11,369 nt of DNA. Source: Bacilli bacterium. GTDB taxonomy: Bacteria; Bacillota_I; Bacilli_A; RF39; UBA660. The stretch lies in assembly GCA_016302505.1 (NCBI GenBank), contig JAEDNL010000041.1, positions 1 through 11,369 on the forward strand, given 5' to 3'. The notes beneath the pieces were generated by a model. The model searched no databases and was not told the origin of the DNA. It saw nothing but the letters and a program-made list of their open reading frames with translations. Positions 1-7,194 of this stretch are shown here, piece after piece. Each line of letters opens with the position of its first letter. Within the stretch, counting starts at the first letter, position 1. The translations under genes were made by a program, and so were the position numbers.

Positions 1-1143
1 ACAACAGCTAGTGGTGCTACAATAAGTTCAACTTCAGTTAGTGCAAATCAAACATTTAATGGTTGGACAGCATCTAATTTATCAACTTCTACTGCAAAGT
101 ATGGAAGTTCATCATCTACTATTAATACATCATGGTCAAGTAATACTACTAAAGTTACAGATATATATTTTAAAAATTTAAATTATAATAATAATCAAAC
201 AGTAACACTTAATGCTAATTGGGGTCAAAAAAGCATTACGCTTCCAACAATAACAAAATCAGGATATAATTGTGGATGGGCTACATCATCAAGTGCAACA
301 AGCATAACATACGCATCTGGTGCTACTTATATGCCAAATGCAAATGGTAATACATCAGTTAACTTATATGGTGTATGTAAAGAAATACCTGCGCCTAGTT
401 TAAAAGTAACATTTACAACATCAGCTGGCTACTCTGATTATTGTACAAGCGCATATACAGCCAGCAATGGTTCTTGTACTTTTGACAGTGGATACTATAC
501 TCCACTAACATTAACACTTGAAGCGACAGATGAAAATACTGTAACTAAAATGACATTCGAATATAATTCATCAGGCCAAACTTCATATACAGATGTTAAA
601 TATACAGAGAATGTAACGTTTACTAAATCAGGGAATACTTATACAGGAACAAGAACTATTGGTTCCGCTGGAAAAAGGAAATTTAAAATAACAGCAACTA
701 ATAGTAAAGGAAAAACTAGTACTGTTATAATTAATATTAATGCGATAGAACCTACTTTTGCATCGACAAATGGTTGTTCAAATAAAGTATTAACTGCGAG
801 TGGTAATATATATGTATGGAAAGGTGAATCTAGTTGTACTGGTGCAAGTAAAAGTGGTTGCGGTCAAATGGAAAGCAATACACTTGGAATTATTTCTAAA
901 GGTGCAGAGTTATGTTATGTAAAGACTATATCAAGTACTTCAAATGCTATATTTATTGCTGCTTGGATAGAAGAGAGTCAATTTAAATATAAAGGTGGAG
1001 TTTTAACTAACGGATACCCTGGTTATGGAACTGCAACTACTAAAACATTTAATGGTAAAACTTACTATTATTCTAAACTAACTGCTTGGTGTAATAACTC
1101 TTCATGCGGCTATGGTTGGATAATAGATCCTAAAATTGAATAA
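1..1143 (+). CDS. C-terminal part of a large extracellular repeat protein (5' end outside window)
   Basis: The frame is open from base 1 to the TAA at 1141-1143, giving 380 residues with no start of its own. The ATG at 331 is internal and has no ribosome binding site, so the gene begins upstream of the window. Residues ~18-76 (FNGWTAS... VTLNANWG) and ~81-126 (SGYNCGWATSS, then VNLYGVC) have the spacing of InlB B-type (Listeria-Bacteroides) repeats: a GW turn, then a Tyr/Asn stretch, then a hydrophobic strand ending in W or V. Residues ~131-252 look like an Ig/Big-type beta domain (KVTFTT, FKITATNSKGKTSTVIININ). The tail, ~253-380, has six of the protein's ten cysteines and many aromatics, but I do not recognise it. 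There is no LPxTG or C-terminal membrane anchor. Ser/Thr/Asn-rich composition suggests an exported protein; adhesion is an inference. A terminator follows after 7 bases. Confidence 0.82.
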   Translation, partial: TTASGATISSTSVSANQTFNGWTASNLSTSTAKYGSSSSTINTSWSSNTTKVTDIYFKNLNYNNNQTVTLNANWGQKSITLPTITKSGYNCGWATSSSATSITYASGATYMPNANGNTSVNLYGVCKEIPAPSLKVTFTTSAGYSDYCTSAYTASNGSCTFDSGYYTPLTLTLEATDENTVTKMTFEYNSSGQTSYTDVKYTENVTFTKSGNTYTGTRTIGSAGKRKFKITATNSKGKTSTVIININAIEPTFASTNGCSNKVLTASGNIYVWKGESSCTGASKSGCGQMESNTLGIISKGAELCYVKTISSTSNAIFIAAWIEESQFKYKGGVLTNGYPGYGTATTKTFNGKTYYYSKLTAWCNNSSCGYGWIIDPKIE

Positions 1144-1150
1144 AATTATT

Positions 1151-1180
1151 AAAGAAATGTAAAAAACATTTCTTTTTTTT
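1151..1180 (+). terminator. Rho-independent terminator after the repeat protein
   Basis: A perfect 10-bp stem (AAAGAAATGT pairing with ACATTTCTTT) closes a 5-A loop and runs straight into an uninterrupted T tract. It lies 7 bases past the stop codon. The stem sequence recurs in the terminator at 3467-3497. Confidence 0.9.
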
Positions 1181-1188
1181 ATTTAAAA

Positions 1189-1197
1189 TGATATTAT
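1189..1197 (+). promoter_or_regulatory. Extended -10 promoter of the surface operon
   Basis: TGATATTAT matches TGn plus a -10 hexamer with one mismatch to TATAAT. It sits just 3' of the terminator, and the -35 position would fall inside the terminator's T-rich arm, where there is no good TTGACA. The start codon follows at 1217, with the ribosome binding site TAGGTG at 1206-1211. Sequence match only. Confidence 0.55.
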
Positions 1198-1216
1198 ATT
1201 TATAGTAGGTGAAGAT

Positions 1217-3088
1217 ATGAAAAAAGTATTATTTTTAGTTTTAAATATATTATTCGTTTTGAATGTAAAAGCATCAACATCGTTAAAAACATATGATGAG
1301 GCTTTATCGTCTTCTAAAACATATATAAATTCATTTAATGATAATGATAAATATATTATAGAAGGTAGTGGTAATTTATTAAAAGAAAATGACTTTCTAA
1401 TAGGAAAAGATTATTTATATAATGGACTTAACTTTTGGATAATATCAAATAATACAAGTGAATATTCAATAATAGATCCAATTTATAAAAATAATAATTA
1501 TATAAATAATACTCTTTCTAAGACAGATGTATCTGGTATAAGGGTAGTAGTATCCGCTCAAAACTATGTAAGAGTTTCAGGAGAAGGTACTAGGCTAAAT
1601 CCATGGGAATTTACTAAAAGACAATATGAAGCAAAAATAATTGCTGAAAATGGAACAGTTACGACTACTCCAATATATGTAACAGAAGGACAAAATAAAA
1701 ACGTAAGTGTTACGTCAAATAATGGATATGCATATGATAGTGTTAGTTGTACAAATGATCAAGTTGGGGTGTATGAAGATGGCAAACTAAAAATTAAATC
1801 AATTGCTAATAATACAGTATGTACTGTTAAATTTGTAAATCCCAGTAAAGAAATAACTTATAAAGAAGAAGAACAAGAGTATGAAGTAAAATACGATGGA
1901 TATTATAAAATAGACGCATATGGTGCTCAAGGAAAAGATTCTATTAGTGGAAAAGGTGGACATACATCAGGAGTTATTTATTTAAATAAAGGTGCTAAAA
2001 TAAAAATAAATACTGGTGGTCAAAATGGATATAATGGTGGTGGTAGCGGTTACTATAATGGTGGTGGTGCTACTACTATTAAAATTTCAAATAATGATAT
2101 TATGATAGCTGCCGGAGGCGGCGGTGGTAAAAATGGAGCACCTGGTGGTAATGGGGACTCATCTGGTGGATTAACTTCTGGTGGTGCTGGAAAATATAGT
2201 GGCGGTGGCGCTGCAGGTGATAATGGAACTAATCAAGGTGGTGGTGGTTCAGGCTACGACTATACATATACAACAACATATGATGATTGTAAAACTGGAA
2301 GTAACACATGTAAAGGTGGACAGATTTCTAAGAATTGTAGTAGTTGTTATAAAACAGAATGTGTATCAGGAACAGAAGAATATGATTGTGATGATTGCGC
2401 AAGCACAAGAAAAGTTTGCAAAGGTGGGTATGATACAGTCTGTAATACATGTACCTACTATACAACAACATGTCCAGATGGATGGACTTATAAAGAATAT
2501 ACAAATTCTATACCTGGTTGTAAGGCCCCAGATGATTTCTATGTGTATGGAACATGTCAATGTTCTTCTGATAAGACATCTGTTTATAATTGTACTAATC
2601 AAGAATGCTTGGGTAAATCAGGATTTTCTAGGGTTTCAACTGTGCCTGTTGGGTATAGTTCTTCAGCAGAAGCTTGTAAAGCATCTACTACTGGTGTGGT
2701 TCAGTATAAAGGAACTTGCCGACATGAGGCCGCTGGTGTGATTACAACACCTCCTACTACAACAGGAGCAAATTGTAGTAAATGTGGTTCTGAAGAAAAA
2801 TATGATTCATGTAAAACTCAAGAAGATGAATGTGTTAGAGAATGTAAAACTAGAACTAATAGTTGTTTAACTACAAAATGTGTCTATGGTTGTGACAGTG
2901 TATACAGCGAATGTGCTAGTGGAAGTAATACTTGTAAAGGTGGATGGAATTATGCAACAACTCCATATAATTCAGGCAAAGGTGGGTCTAATGTATTAAG
3001 TGATTTATTAAAAGAAACTAAATCAGAGTTTGGTACAAACAGTGGAAATGGTAAAGTTAAAATAGAATATTATAAGGAGAGTTTATAA
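1217..3088 (+). CDS. Secreted glycine-rich / cysteine-rich surface protein
   Basis: 623 residues. An N-terminal signal peptide (~1-19, MKKVLFLVLN then a hydrophobic run, with VKAS as likely cleavage region) indicates export. Residues ~106-131 carry GIRVVVSAQNYVRV followed by GEGTRLNPW, a motif style I associate with surface and pilin-like proteins of gut Firmicutes. Residues ~226-346 (YDGYYKIDAYGAQG, G-rich loops, then IMIAAGGGGG) fit the glycine-rich domain type of ALK/LTK receptors (PF12810-like), also known from bacterial surface proteins. Residues 358-573 hold 28 cysteines, an even number, with CxxC pairs and three CKGG motifs, suggesting a disulfide-stapled extracellular region. No sortase or membrane anchor is visible at the C-terminus (ends KIEYYKESL). 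The start has a well-placed AGGTG. Its stop overlaps the following lipoprotein ATG (TAATG), so the two are translationally coupled and may act together. Function unknown; binding or adhesion is an inference. Confidence 0.85.
   Translation: MKKVLFLVLNILFVLNVKASTSLKTYDEALSSSKTYINSFNDNDKYIIEGSGNLLKENDFLIGKDYLYNGLNFWIISNNTSEYSIIDPIYKNNNYINNTLSKTDVSGIRVVVSAQNYVRVSGEGTRLNPWEFTKRQYEAKIIAENGTVTTTPIYVTEGQNKNVSVTSNNGYAYDSVSCTNDQVGVYEDGKLKIKSIANNTVCTVKFVNPSKEITYKEEEQEYEVKYDGYYKIDAYGAQGKDSISGKGGHTSGVIYLNKGAKIKINTGGQNGYNGGGSGYYNGGGATTIKISNNDIMIAAGGGGGKNGAPGGNGDSSGGLTSGGAGKYSGGGAAGDNGTNQGGGGSGYDYTYTTTYDDCKTGSNTCKGGQISKNCSSCYKTECVSGTEEYDCDDCASTRKVCKGGYDTVCNTCTYYTTTCPDGWTYKEYTNSIPGCKAPDDFYVYGTCQCSSDKTSVYNCTNQECLGKSGFSRVSTVPVGYSSSAEACKASTTGVVQYKGTCRHEAAGVITTPPTTTGANCSKCGSEEKYDSCKTQEDECVRECKTRTNSCLTTKCVYGCDSVYSECASGSNTCKGGWNYATTPYNSGKGGSNVLSDLLKETKSEFGTNSGNGKVKIEYYKESL
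2030..2068 (+). repeat. 15-bp direct repeat in the Gly-rich domain
   Basis: TATAATGGTGGTGGT occurs at 2030-2044 and again at 2054-2068, a period of 24 bases (8 codons), encoding YNGGG twice. GGT is the prevailing glycine codon here, so the tract could lengthen or shorten by slippage. It is probably a local coding duplication. Confidence 0.7.
2288..2944 (+). repeat. Two copies of a C-x6-CKGG motif flanking the Cys-rich region
   Basis: The encoded units CKTGSNTCKGG (2288-2320) and CASGSNTCKGG (2912-2944) sit at the start and end of the cysteine-rich part of the secreted protein. They share nine of eleven residues. A partial third CKGG lies at residues 401-404. This suggests duplicated disulfide modules. 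Confidence 0.65.
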
Positions 3089-3468
3089 TGAAAAAAATAT
3101 TTACAATATTATTAGTTTGTTTATTTGTATTAACCGGATGCAATAAAGATGAGACTAAGCCAAATGAAACTAAAAAACCAGAAATTAAATATTTAAATAA
3201 AATGGAAATGAATATTAAATTAACTGAATATGGAAAAGAAATATATAAGAATGAAAAATATAAAATAGTTGAAAAGAAAGATGGAATATACTTTTTATCA
3301 TTAAAAACTCTTAAAGAAGAACTAGGCTATGATATATCTATGATAGTTAATCCTGATACACATGATCAGTGTGACATTAATAAAACTGGAATAGGATTAG
3401 ATGTTGATAATTTAAGTAATTTAGAATACAAAGAAGAACCATTACTTATATATTTATATTGTGATTAA
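3088..3468 (+). CDS. Small lipoprotein, second gene of the surface operon
   Basis: 126 residues. The signal sequence MKKIFTILLVCLFVLTGC ends in a canonical lipobox (LTGC, lipidated Cys18), so the mature protein should be anchored to the outer face of the membrane. A Lys/Glu/Pro-rich linker (~19-34) is followed by a compact mixed domain. Cys95 and Cys125 are the only other mature cysteines and could pair. I do not recognise the family; the segment FLSLKTLKEELGYDISMIVN is its most distinctive part. The start ATG shares one base with the upstream stop (TAATG) and has AAGGAGA at 3074-3080, so it is coupled to the Gly/Cys-rich protein and may anchor or assist it (inference). The stop codon forms the base of the terminator stem. 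Confidence 0.85.
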   Translation: MKKIFTILLVCLFVLTGCNKDETKPNETKKPEIKYLNKMEMNIKLTEYGKEIYKNEKYKIVEKKDGIYFLSLKTLKEELGYDISMIVNPDTHDQCDINKTGIGLDVDNLSNLEYKEEPLLIYLYCD

Positions 3469-3497
3469 GAAATGTCTAAAAAAGCATTTCTTTTTTT
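3467..3497 (+). terminator. Rho-independent terminator of the surface operon
   Basis: An 8-bp stem (AAGAAATG pairing with CATTTCTT) with a 10-nt loop and a following T run. It begins within the stop codon of the lipoprotein gene. The stem is nearly the same as in the terminator at 1151-1180. Confidence 0.85.
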
Positions 3498-3505
3498 AAA
3501 AAGTA

Positions 3506-3514
3506 TGATATAAT
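3506..3514 (+). promoter_or_regulatory. Extended -10 promoter of the arc operon
   Basis: TGATATAAT is a perfect TGn extended -10. No good -35 is seen, since its place is occupied by the T-rich terminator arm. The transcript would start near 3521. The ribosome binding site AGGAGG is at 3531-3536, five bases before the arcA ATG. I see no convincing ARG-box or cre dyad here, so control by ArgR/ArcR or CcpA is not supported from this sequence. Confidence 0.65.
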
Positions 3515-3541
3515 TGTAATATAGAATAATAGGAGGTAAAA

Positions 3542-4777
3542 ATGTATCCAATAAATGTTAAAAGTGAAATTAATCCTTTAAAAAAAGTATTAGTTCATAG
3601 ACCTGGAAAAGAATTATTAAACTTGACTCCTGATAGTTTAGGAAGATTATTATTTGATGATATTCCATACTTACCAGTTGCTCAAGAAGAACATGATGAG
3701 TTCGTAAGAATATTAAAAGACAATGGAGTAGAAGTTGTATATTTAGAAGATTTAATGACTGAAGTTCTTGACTTAGATCCTTCTATAAGAGAAAGATTTA
3801 TAACTCAATTTATCTATGAAGCCGGTATTAGAACGCCTAAGTATCGTGGGCTTGTATATGACTATTTATCTTCAATTGAAAACAATAGACTTTTAGTACT
3901 AAAGACTATGGAAGGAATTATTAATAATGAAGTAATTAAGTCAAAAGCTAAGAAAGGTAAAAGCCTTGTTGACTCAATTAAAGAAGATACTGCATTTGTA
4001 GTAGACCCAATGCCTAACTTGTACTTTACAAGAGATCCTTTTGCTTCAATTGGTAATGGTGTTTCATTAAATAGAATGTATTCTGTAACTAGAAATAGAG
4101 AAACTATTTATGCTGAATATATTTTTGAATATCATCCTGATTATAAAGATCAAGTAGATAAATATTTTGATAGATATTCTGCTTATCACATCGAGGGTGG
4201 TGATATTCTTAATTTAAATGAACATATTTTAGCAGTTGGTATTTCTCAAAGAACTACTGCTGATGCGATAGAGGAACTTGCTCATAAAATATTTGCTGAT
4301 AAGAAAGCTAAAATTGATACTATTTTAGCATTTAATATTCCTGATTGCCGTGCATTTATGCATCTGGACACAGTATTTACTCAAATAGATAAAGATAAAT
4401 TTACATACCATCCTGGTATTATGGGAACACTAAAAGTATTTGAAATTACTAGTGACGGCGAAGGAGGGTTCAATGTTAAAGAAAAGAATGCATCGTTAGA
4501 AAAAATATTAGAAGAATATTTAGGTAAAAAAATAACATTAATTCCATGTGCTGGTGGGGACCCTATTGGTGCTGAGAGAGAACAATGGAATGATGGAAGC
4601 AATACATTATGTATAGCTCCTGGTGTAGTAATAGTTTATGATAGAAATAATGTTACTAATGAATTATTAAGAGCAAATGGAATTAAAGTACTTGAAATGC
4701 ATAGTGCAGAATTATCAAGAGGAAGAGGTGGACCTAGATGTATGTCAATGCCACTAGTGAGAAGTGATAAAGCATGA
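3542..4777 (+). CDS. arcA: Arginine deiminase
   Basis: 411 residues, the usual full length for bacterial ADI. The cytoplasmic enzyme hydrolyses L-arginine to L-citrulline and ammonia, the first step of the ADI pathway. The catalytic set of the guanidine-modifying superfamily is present: Asp165 in FTRDPF (162-167), Glu218 in HIEGGD, His274 and Asp276 in FMHLDTVFT, and the nucleophile Cys400 in SRGRGGPRCMSMP near the C-terminus. The start has an ideal AGGAGG at 5-base spacing. The stop overlaps the next start (ATGA, 4774-4777), so carbamate kinase is translationally coupled. In many bacteria arcB (ornithine carbamoyltransferase) lies between or beside these genes; it is absent here. The product yields ammonia (acid resistance) and feeds ATP formation. 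Confidence 0.97.
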   Translation: MYPINVKSEINPLKKVLVHRPGKELLNLTPDSLGRLLFDDIPYLPVAQEEHDEFVRILKDNGVEVVYLEDLMTEVLDLDPSIRERFITQFIYEAGIRTPKYRGLVYDYLSSIENNRLLVLKTMEGIINNEVIKSKAKKGKSLVDSIKEDTAFVVDPMPNLYFTRDPFASIGNGVSLNRMYSVTRNRETIYAEYIFEYHPDYKDQVDKYFDRYSAYHIEGGDILNLNEHILAVGISQRTTADAIEELAHKIFADKKAKIDTILAFNIPDCRAFMHLDTVFTQIDKDKFTYHPGIMGTLKVFEITSDGEGGFNVKEKNASLEKILEEYLGKKITLIPCAGGDPIGAEREQWNDGSNTLCIAPGVVIVYDRNNVTNELLRANGIKVLEMHSAELSRGRGGPRCMSMPLVRSDKA

Positions 4778-7161
4778 AGAGTATAGTTGTTGCCCTTGGT
4801 GGAAATGCTCTAGGCAACAATCCTTCTGAACAATTAAAATTGGTCAAAAATACTGCTAAATCTATAGTTGATTTAGTAAGTGAAGGATATAATGTAGTAG
4901 TATCACATGGAAATGGTCCTCAAGTAGGAATGATAAATATGGCGTTTGAAAATTCTTCAAAAGAAGAAAAAATGTGTGATATGCCATTTCCTGAGTGTGG
5001 AGCTATGTCGCAAGGATATATTGGTTATCATTTGCAACAAGCTATTCAAGATGAATTAAGAGCAAGGTCTATTAATAGAAACTGTGCTACTGTGATAACA
5101 CAAGTCTTAGTTGATAAAAAAGATCCGGCTTTTAATAATCCAGAAAAACCAATTGGAGTGTTTTATACTGAAGAGGAAGCTAAAAAAATAGAAAAATCTA
5201 AAGGATACACTTTTGTTGAAGATTCTGGAAGAGGTTATAGGAGAGTAGTACCTTCTCCAAAACCTAAAGAAATAATAGAACTTGATTTAATTAAAGACCT
5301 TTTAAATCAAGGTAATATTGTTATAGTATCTGGTGGTGGTGGAATACCTGTAGTTAAAGAAGGTAAAGAACTCAAAGGAGTAGCAGCTGTTATTGATAAA
5401 GATAGATCTAGTGCATTACTTGCTAAAGAATTGCATGCAGATATATTACTTATATTAACAACTGTTGAAACTGTATCTCTTAAATATAATACAGTTGATC
5501 AAATTAATTTAAGAGAATTAGATTCTACTACTGCTAAGAAGTATATGAAAAATGGAGAGTTTAAAAAAGGAAGTATGTTACCTAAGGTTGAGTCTTGTGT
5601 AGACTTTATTGAAAGTACTGGTGGTGTAGGTATAATTACATCATTAGAGTGTGCTCTTCCTGCTTTAAATAATGAAACAGGTACAATTATAAGAAATAGT
5701 CAAAAAGGAGGAAAAAGAATGGCAAAAACAAAGAAAAAGAAAGAAAGAATGTCTGCATTTAGCATTATTTTCTTATTAATTATAATTCTTGCAGCATTTA
5801 CATATTTCTTACCATCTGCTAGTTTCGATTCCGCTGGTGAAATAATTAATGGTTCTGGTGTAGTAAAAGCTAAATTATCAGATGTATTAATGTCACCAAT
5901 AAATGGTTTTGAAGATGCAGTAGATGTAGCAATATTTGTACTAGTGCTTGGTGGATTTTTAGCAATAGTACAAAAAACAGGGGCGCTTGAAAATGGTATT
6001 AAGGTCTTAGTAAAAAAACTAAAAGGAAAAGAATTAATATTAATTCCAATATTAATGACAATATTCTCAATAGGTGGTACAACTTATGGTATGCTTGAAG
6101 AAACTGTTGGTTTCTATGCATTACTTGCATTTACTATGGTAGCTGCAGGTATGGATACAATTGTAGCATCAGCAGTAGTATTACTTGGTGCAGGTAGTGG
6201 TGTTTTAGGTTCAACTATTAATCCATTTGCAACAGGAGCTGCTGTAGCAGCTTTACCAGAAGGAATTGCTGCTAATCAAGGCATTTTACTTGCATTAGGT
6301 GCAATATTATGGTTAGTGTCATTAGGAATATCTATTTACTTTGTTATGAGTTATGCTAAGAAAGTGAAAGAAGACAAAGGATCAACATTCTTATCATTAC
6401 AAGAACAAAAGAAAATGGAAAAATTCAAAGAAAAAGACGCAGTTGAAAATGCATCTTTATCTGGAAAACAAAAAGTTACTTTATGGATATTTGGTCTTAC
6501 ATTCTTAATAATGATTATTGGATTTATTCCATGGGGTGAATTTAATGTTGGTATCTTTAATGAATGGACTTCATATTTAACTGGGGCATCTTTAGGAGAT
6601 TGGTGGTTCTATGATGCTGCATTATGGTTCTTAGTATCAGGTATTATTATTGGTATAATCAATAAATTTAGTGTTAATGAAATAATTGATGAAATTATTA
6701 ATGGTGCTAGAGATATATTATCAGTAGTACTTGTTATAGCAGTTGCTCGTGGTGTTAGTGTTCTTATGACTAAAACATATTTAGATAATTATATTATATT
6801 TAATGTTGCTGATATGTTAGAAGGTACACCAGTTGCTTTATTTACTCCATGTAATTATTTACTACATATAATATTATCAGTACTAGTTCCATCATCATCT
6901 GGACTTGCTACTATATCTACTCCAATTATGGCTCCTTTAGCTTTCCAACTTGGTTATAGTGTTGAAACAACTATTATGACATTTGTTGCTGCTAATGGAC
7001 TTGTTAACTTAATTACACCAACTTGTGGTGCAATAATGGGTGGTCTTGCTCTTGCTAAAGTTAACTATACAACTTGGGTAAAATGGGCAACTAAAGTAGT
7101 AGTTCTAATTGGACTTGCAAGTATGTTAATATTAACATTTGCATCAGTTATATTATCTTAA
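4774..7161 (+). CDS. arcC: Carbamate kinase fused in frame to a YfcC/DcuC-type (arginine/ornithine?) antiporter
   Basis: One 795-residue open frame covers two normally separate proteins. Residues 1-~307 are a complete carbamate kinase (carbamoyl phosphate + ADP to ATP, CO2 and NH3): ALGGNAL (7-13), SHGNGPQVG (44-52), CGAMSQGYIGYHLQQA (75-90), SGGGGIPV (186-193), AVIDKDRSSALLA (205-217), KKGSMLPKVE (264-273). It ends naturally at ETGTII. Residues 316-795 are a complete multi-span carrier of the YfcC/DcuC superfamily: a basic N-terminus (AKTKKKKE), first membrane span ~329-346, GGTTYGMLEE (434-443), GSTINPFA (479-486), PSSSGLATISTPIMAPLA (706-723). There is no stop between them, yet Met316 (5719) has a full AAGGAGG at 5705-5711. 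So the transporter may be made both fused and alone. The cytoplasmic kinase and the positive (cytoplasmic) carrier N-terminus make a fusion topologically possible. Arginine/ornithine exchange is inferred from context; this family has other substrates. A sequencing indel cannot be excluded. Confidence 0.9.
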   Translation: MKSIVVALGGNALGNNPSEQLKLVKNTAKSIVDLVSEGYNVVVSHGNGPQVGMINMAFENSSKEEKMCDMPFPECGAMSQGYIGYHLQQAIQDELRARSINRNCATVITQVLVDKKDPAFNNPEKPIGVFYTEEEAKKIEKSKGYTFVEDSGRGYRRVVPSPKPKEIIELDLIKDLLNQGNIVIVSGGGGIPVVKEGKELKGVAAVIDKDRSSALLAKELHADILLILTTVETVSLKYNTVDQINLRELDSTTAKKYMKNGEFKKGSMLPKVESCVDFIESTGGVGIITSLECALPALNNETGTIIRNSQKGGKRMAKTKKKKERMSAFSIIFLLIIILAAFTYFLPSASFDSAGEIINGSGVVKAKLSDVLMSPINGFEDAVDVAIFVLVLGGFLAIVQKTGALENGIKVLVKKLKGKELILIPILMTIFSIGGTTYGMLEETVGFYALLAFTMVAAGMDTIVASAVVLLGAGSGVLGSTINPFATGAAVAALPEGIAANQGILLALGAILWLVSLGISIYFVMSYAKKVKEDKGSTFLSLQEQKKMEKFKEKDAVENASLSGKQKVTLWIFGLTFLIMIIGFIPWGEFNVGIFNEWTSYLTGASLGDWWFYDAALWFLVSGIIIGIINKFSVNEIIDEIINGARDILSVVLVIAVARGVSVLMTKTYLDNYIIFNVADMLEGTPVALFTPCNYLLHIILSVLVPSSSGLATISTPIMAPLAFQLGYSVETTIMTFVAANGLVNLITPTCGAIMGGLALAKVNYTTWVKWATKVVVLIGLASMLILTFASVILS
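5705..5721 (+). promoter_or_regulatory. Internal Shine-Dalgarno and ATG for the antiporter half
   Basis: AAGGAGG (5705-5711), 7 bases, then ATG (5719-5721), in frame with the upstream kinase. This is one of the strongest ribosome binding sites in the window. It is the normal start expected for a separate transporter of 480 residues. Stop codons TAA (5690-5692) and TAG (5697-5699) lie just upstream in the two other frames. Confidence 0.75.
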
Positions 7162-7169
7162 GATATATT

Positions 7170-7194
7170 AAAAAGTCACTTAGGTGACTTTTTT
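7170..7194 (+). terminator. Two-way terminator between the arc operon and the small minus-strand gene
   Basis: AAAAAGTCAC and GTGACTTTTT form a 10-bp stem with a TTAG loop. The T tract serves the plus strand, and the A run becomes a T run on the minus strand, so it can end both convergent transcripts. It overlaps the minus gene's stop codon (7193-7195). Confidence 0.88.

Noticed and set aside
331..1143. A separate 270-residue gene starting at ATG 331
   Set aside because: The frame is open to base 1, the repeat pattern runs across the ATG, and no ribosome binding site precedes it.
2366..2602. Minus-strand 78-residue frame
   Set aside because: Antisense shadow of the Cys-rich coding region, with Cys/Ile runs and no ribosome binding site.
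2181..2741. A 186-residue gene in another frame
   Set aside because: It lies wholly within the Gly/Cys-rich gene, where GGT/TGT-rich codons leave the shifted frame open. The product has unnatural Val/Ile/His runs and no good start signal.
3498..3541. ARG box or cre site upstream of arcA
   Set aside because: GAATAAT-like pieces are present, but no symmetric 16-18 bp box or WTGNNANCG pattern; too weak in AT-rich DNA.
4381..4602. Minus-strand 73-residue frame
   Set aside because: Antisense to the conserved part of arcA.
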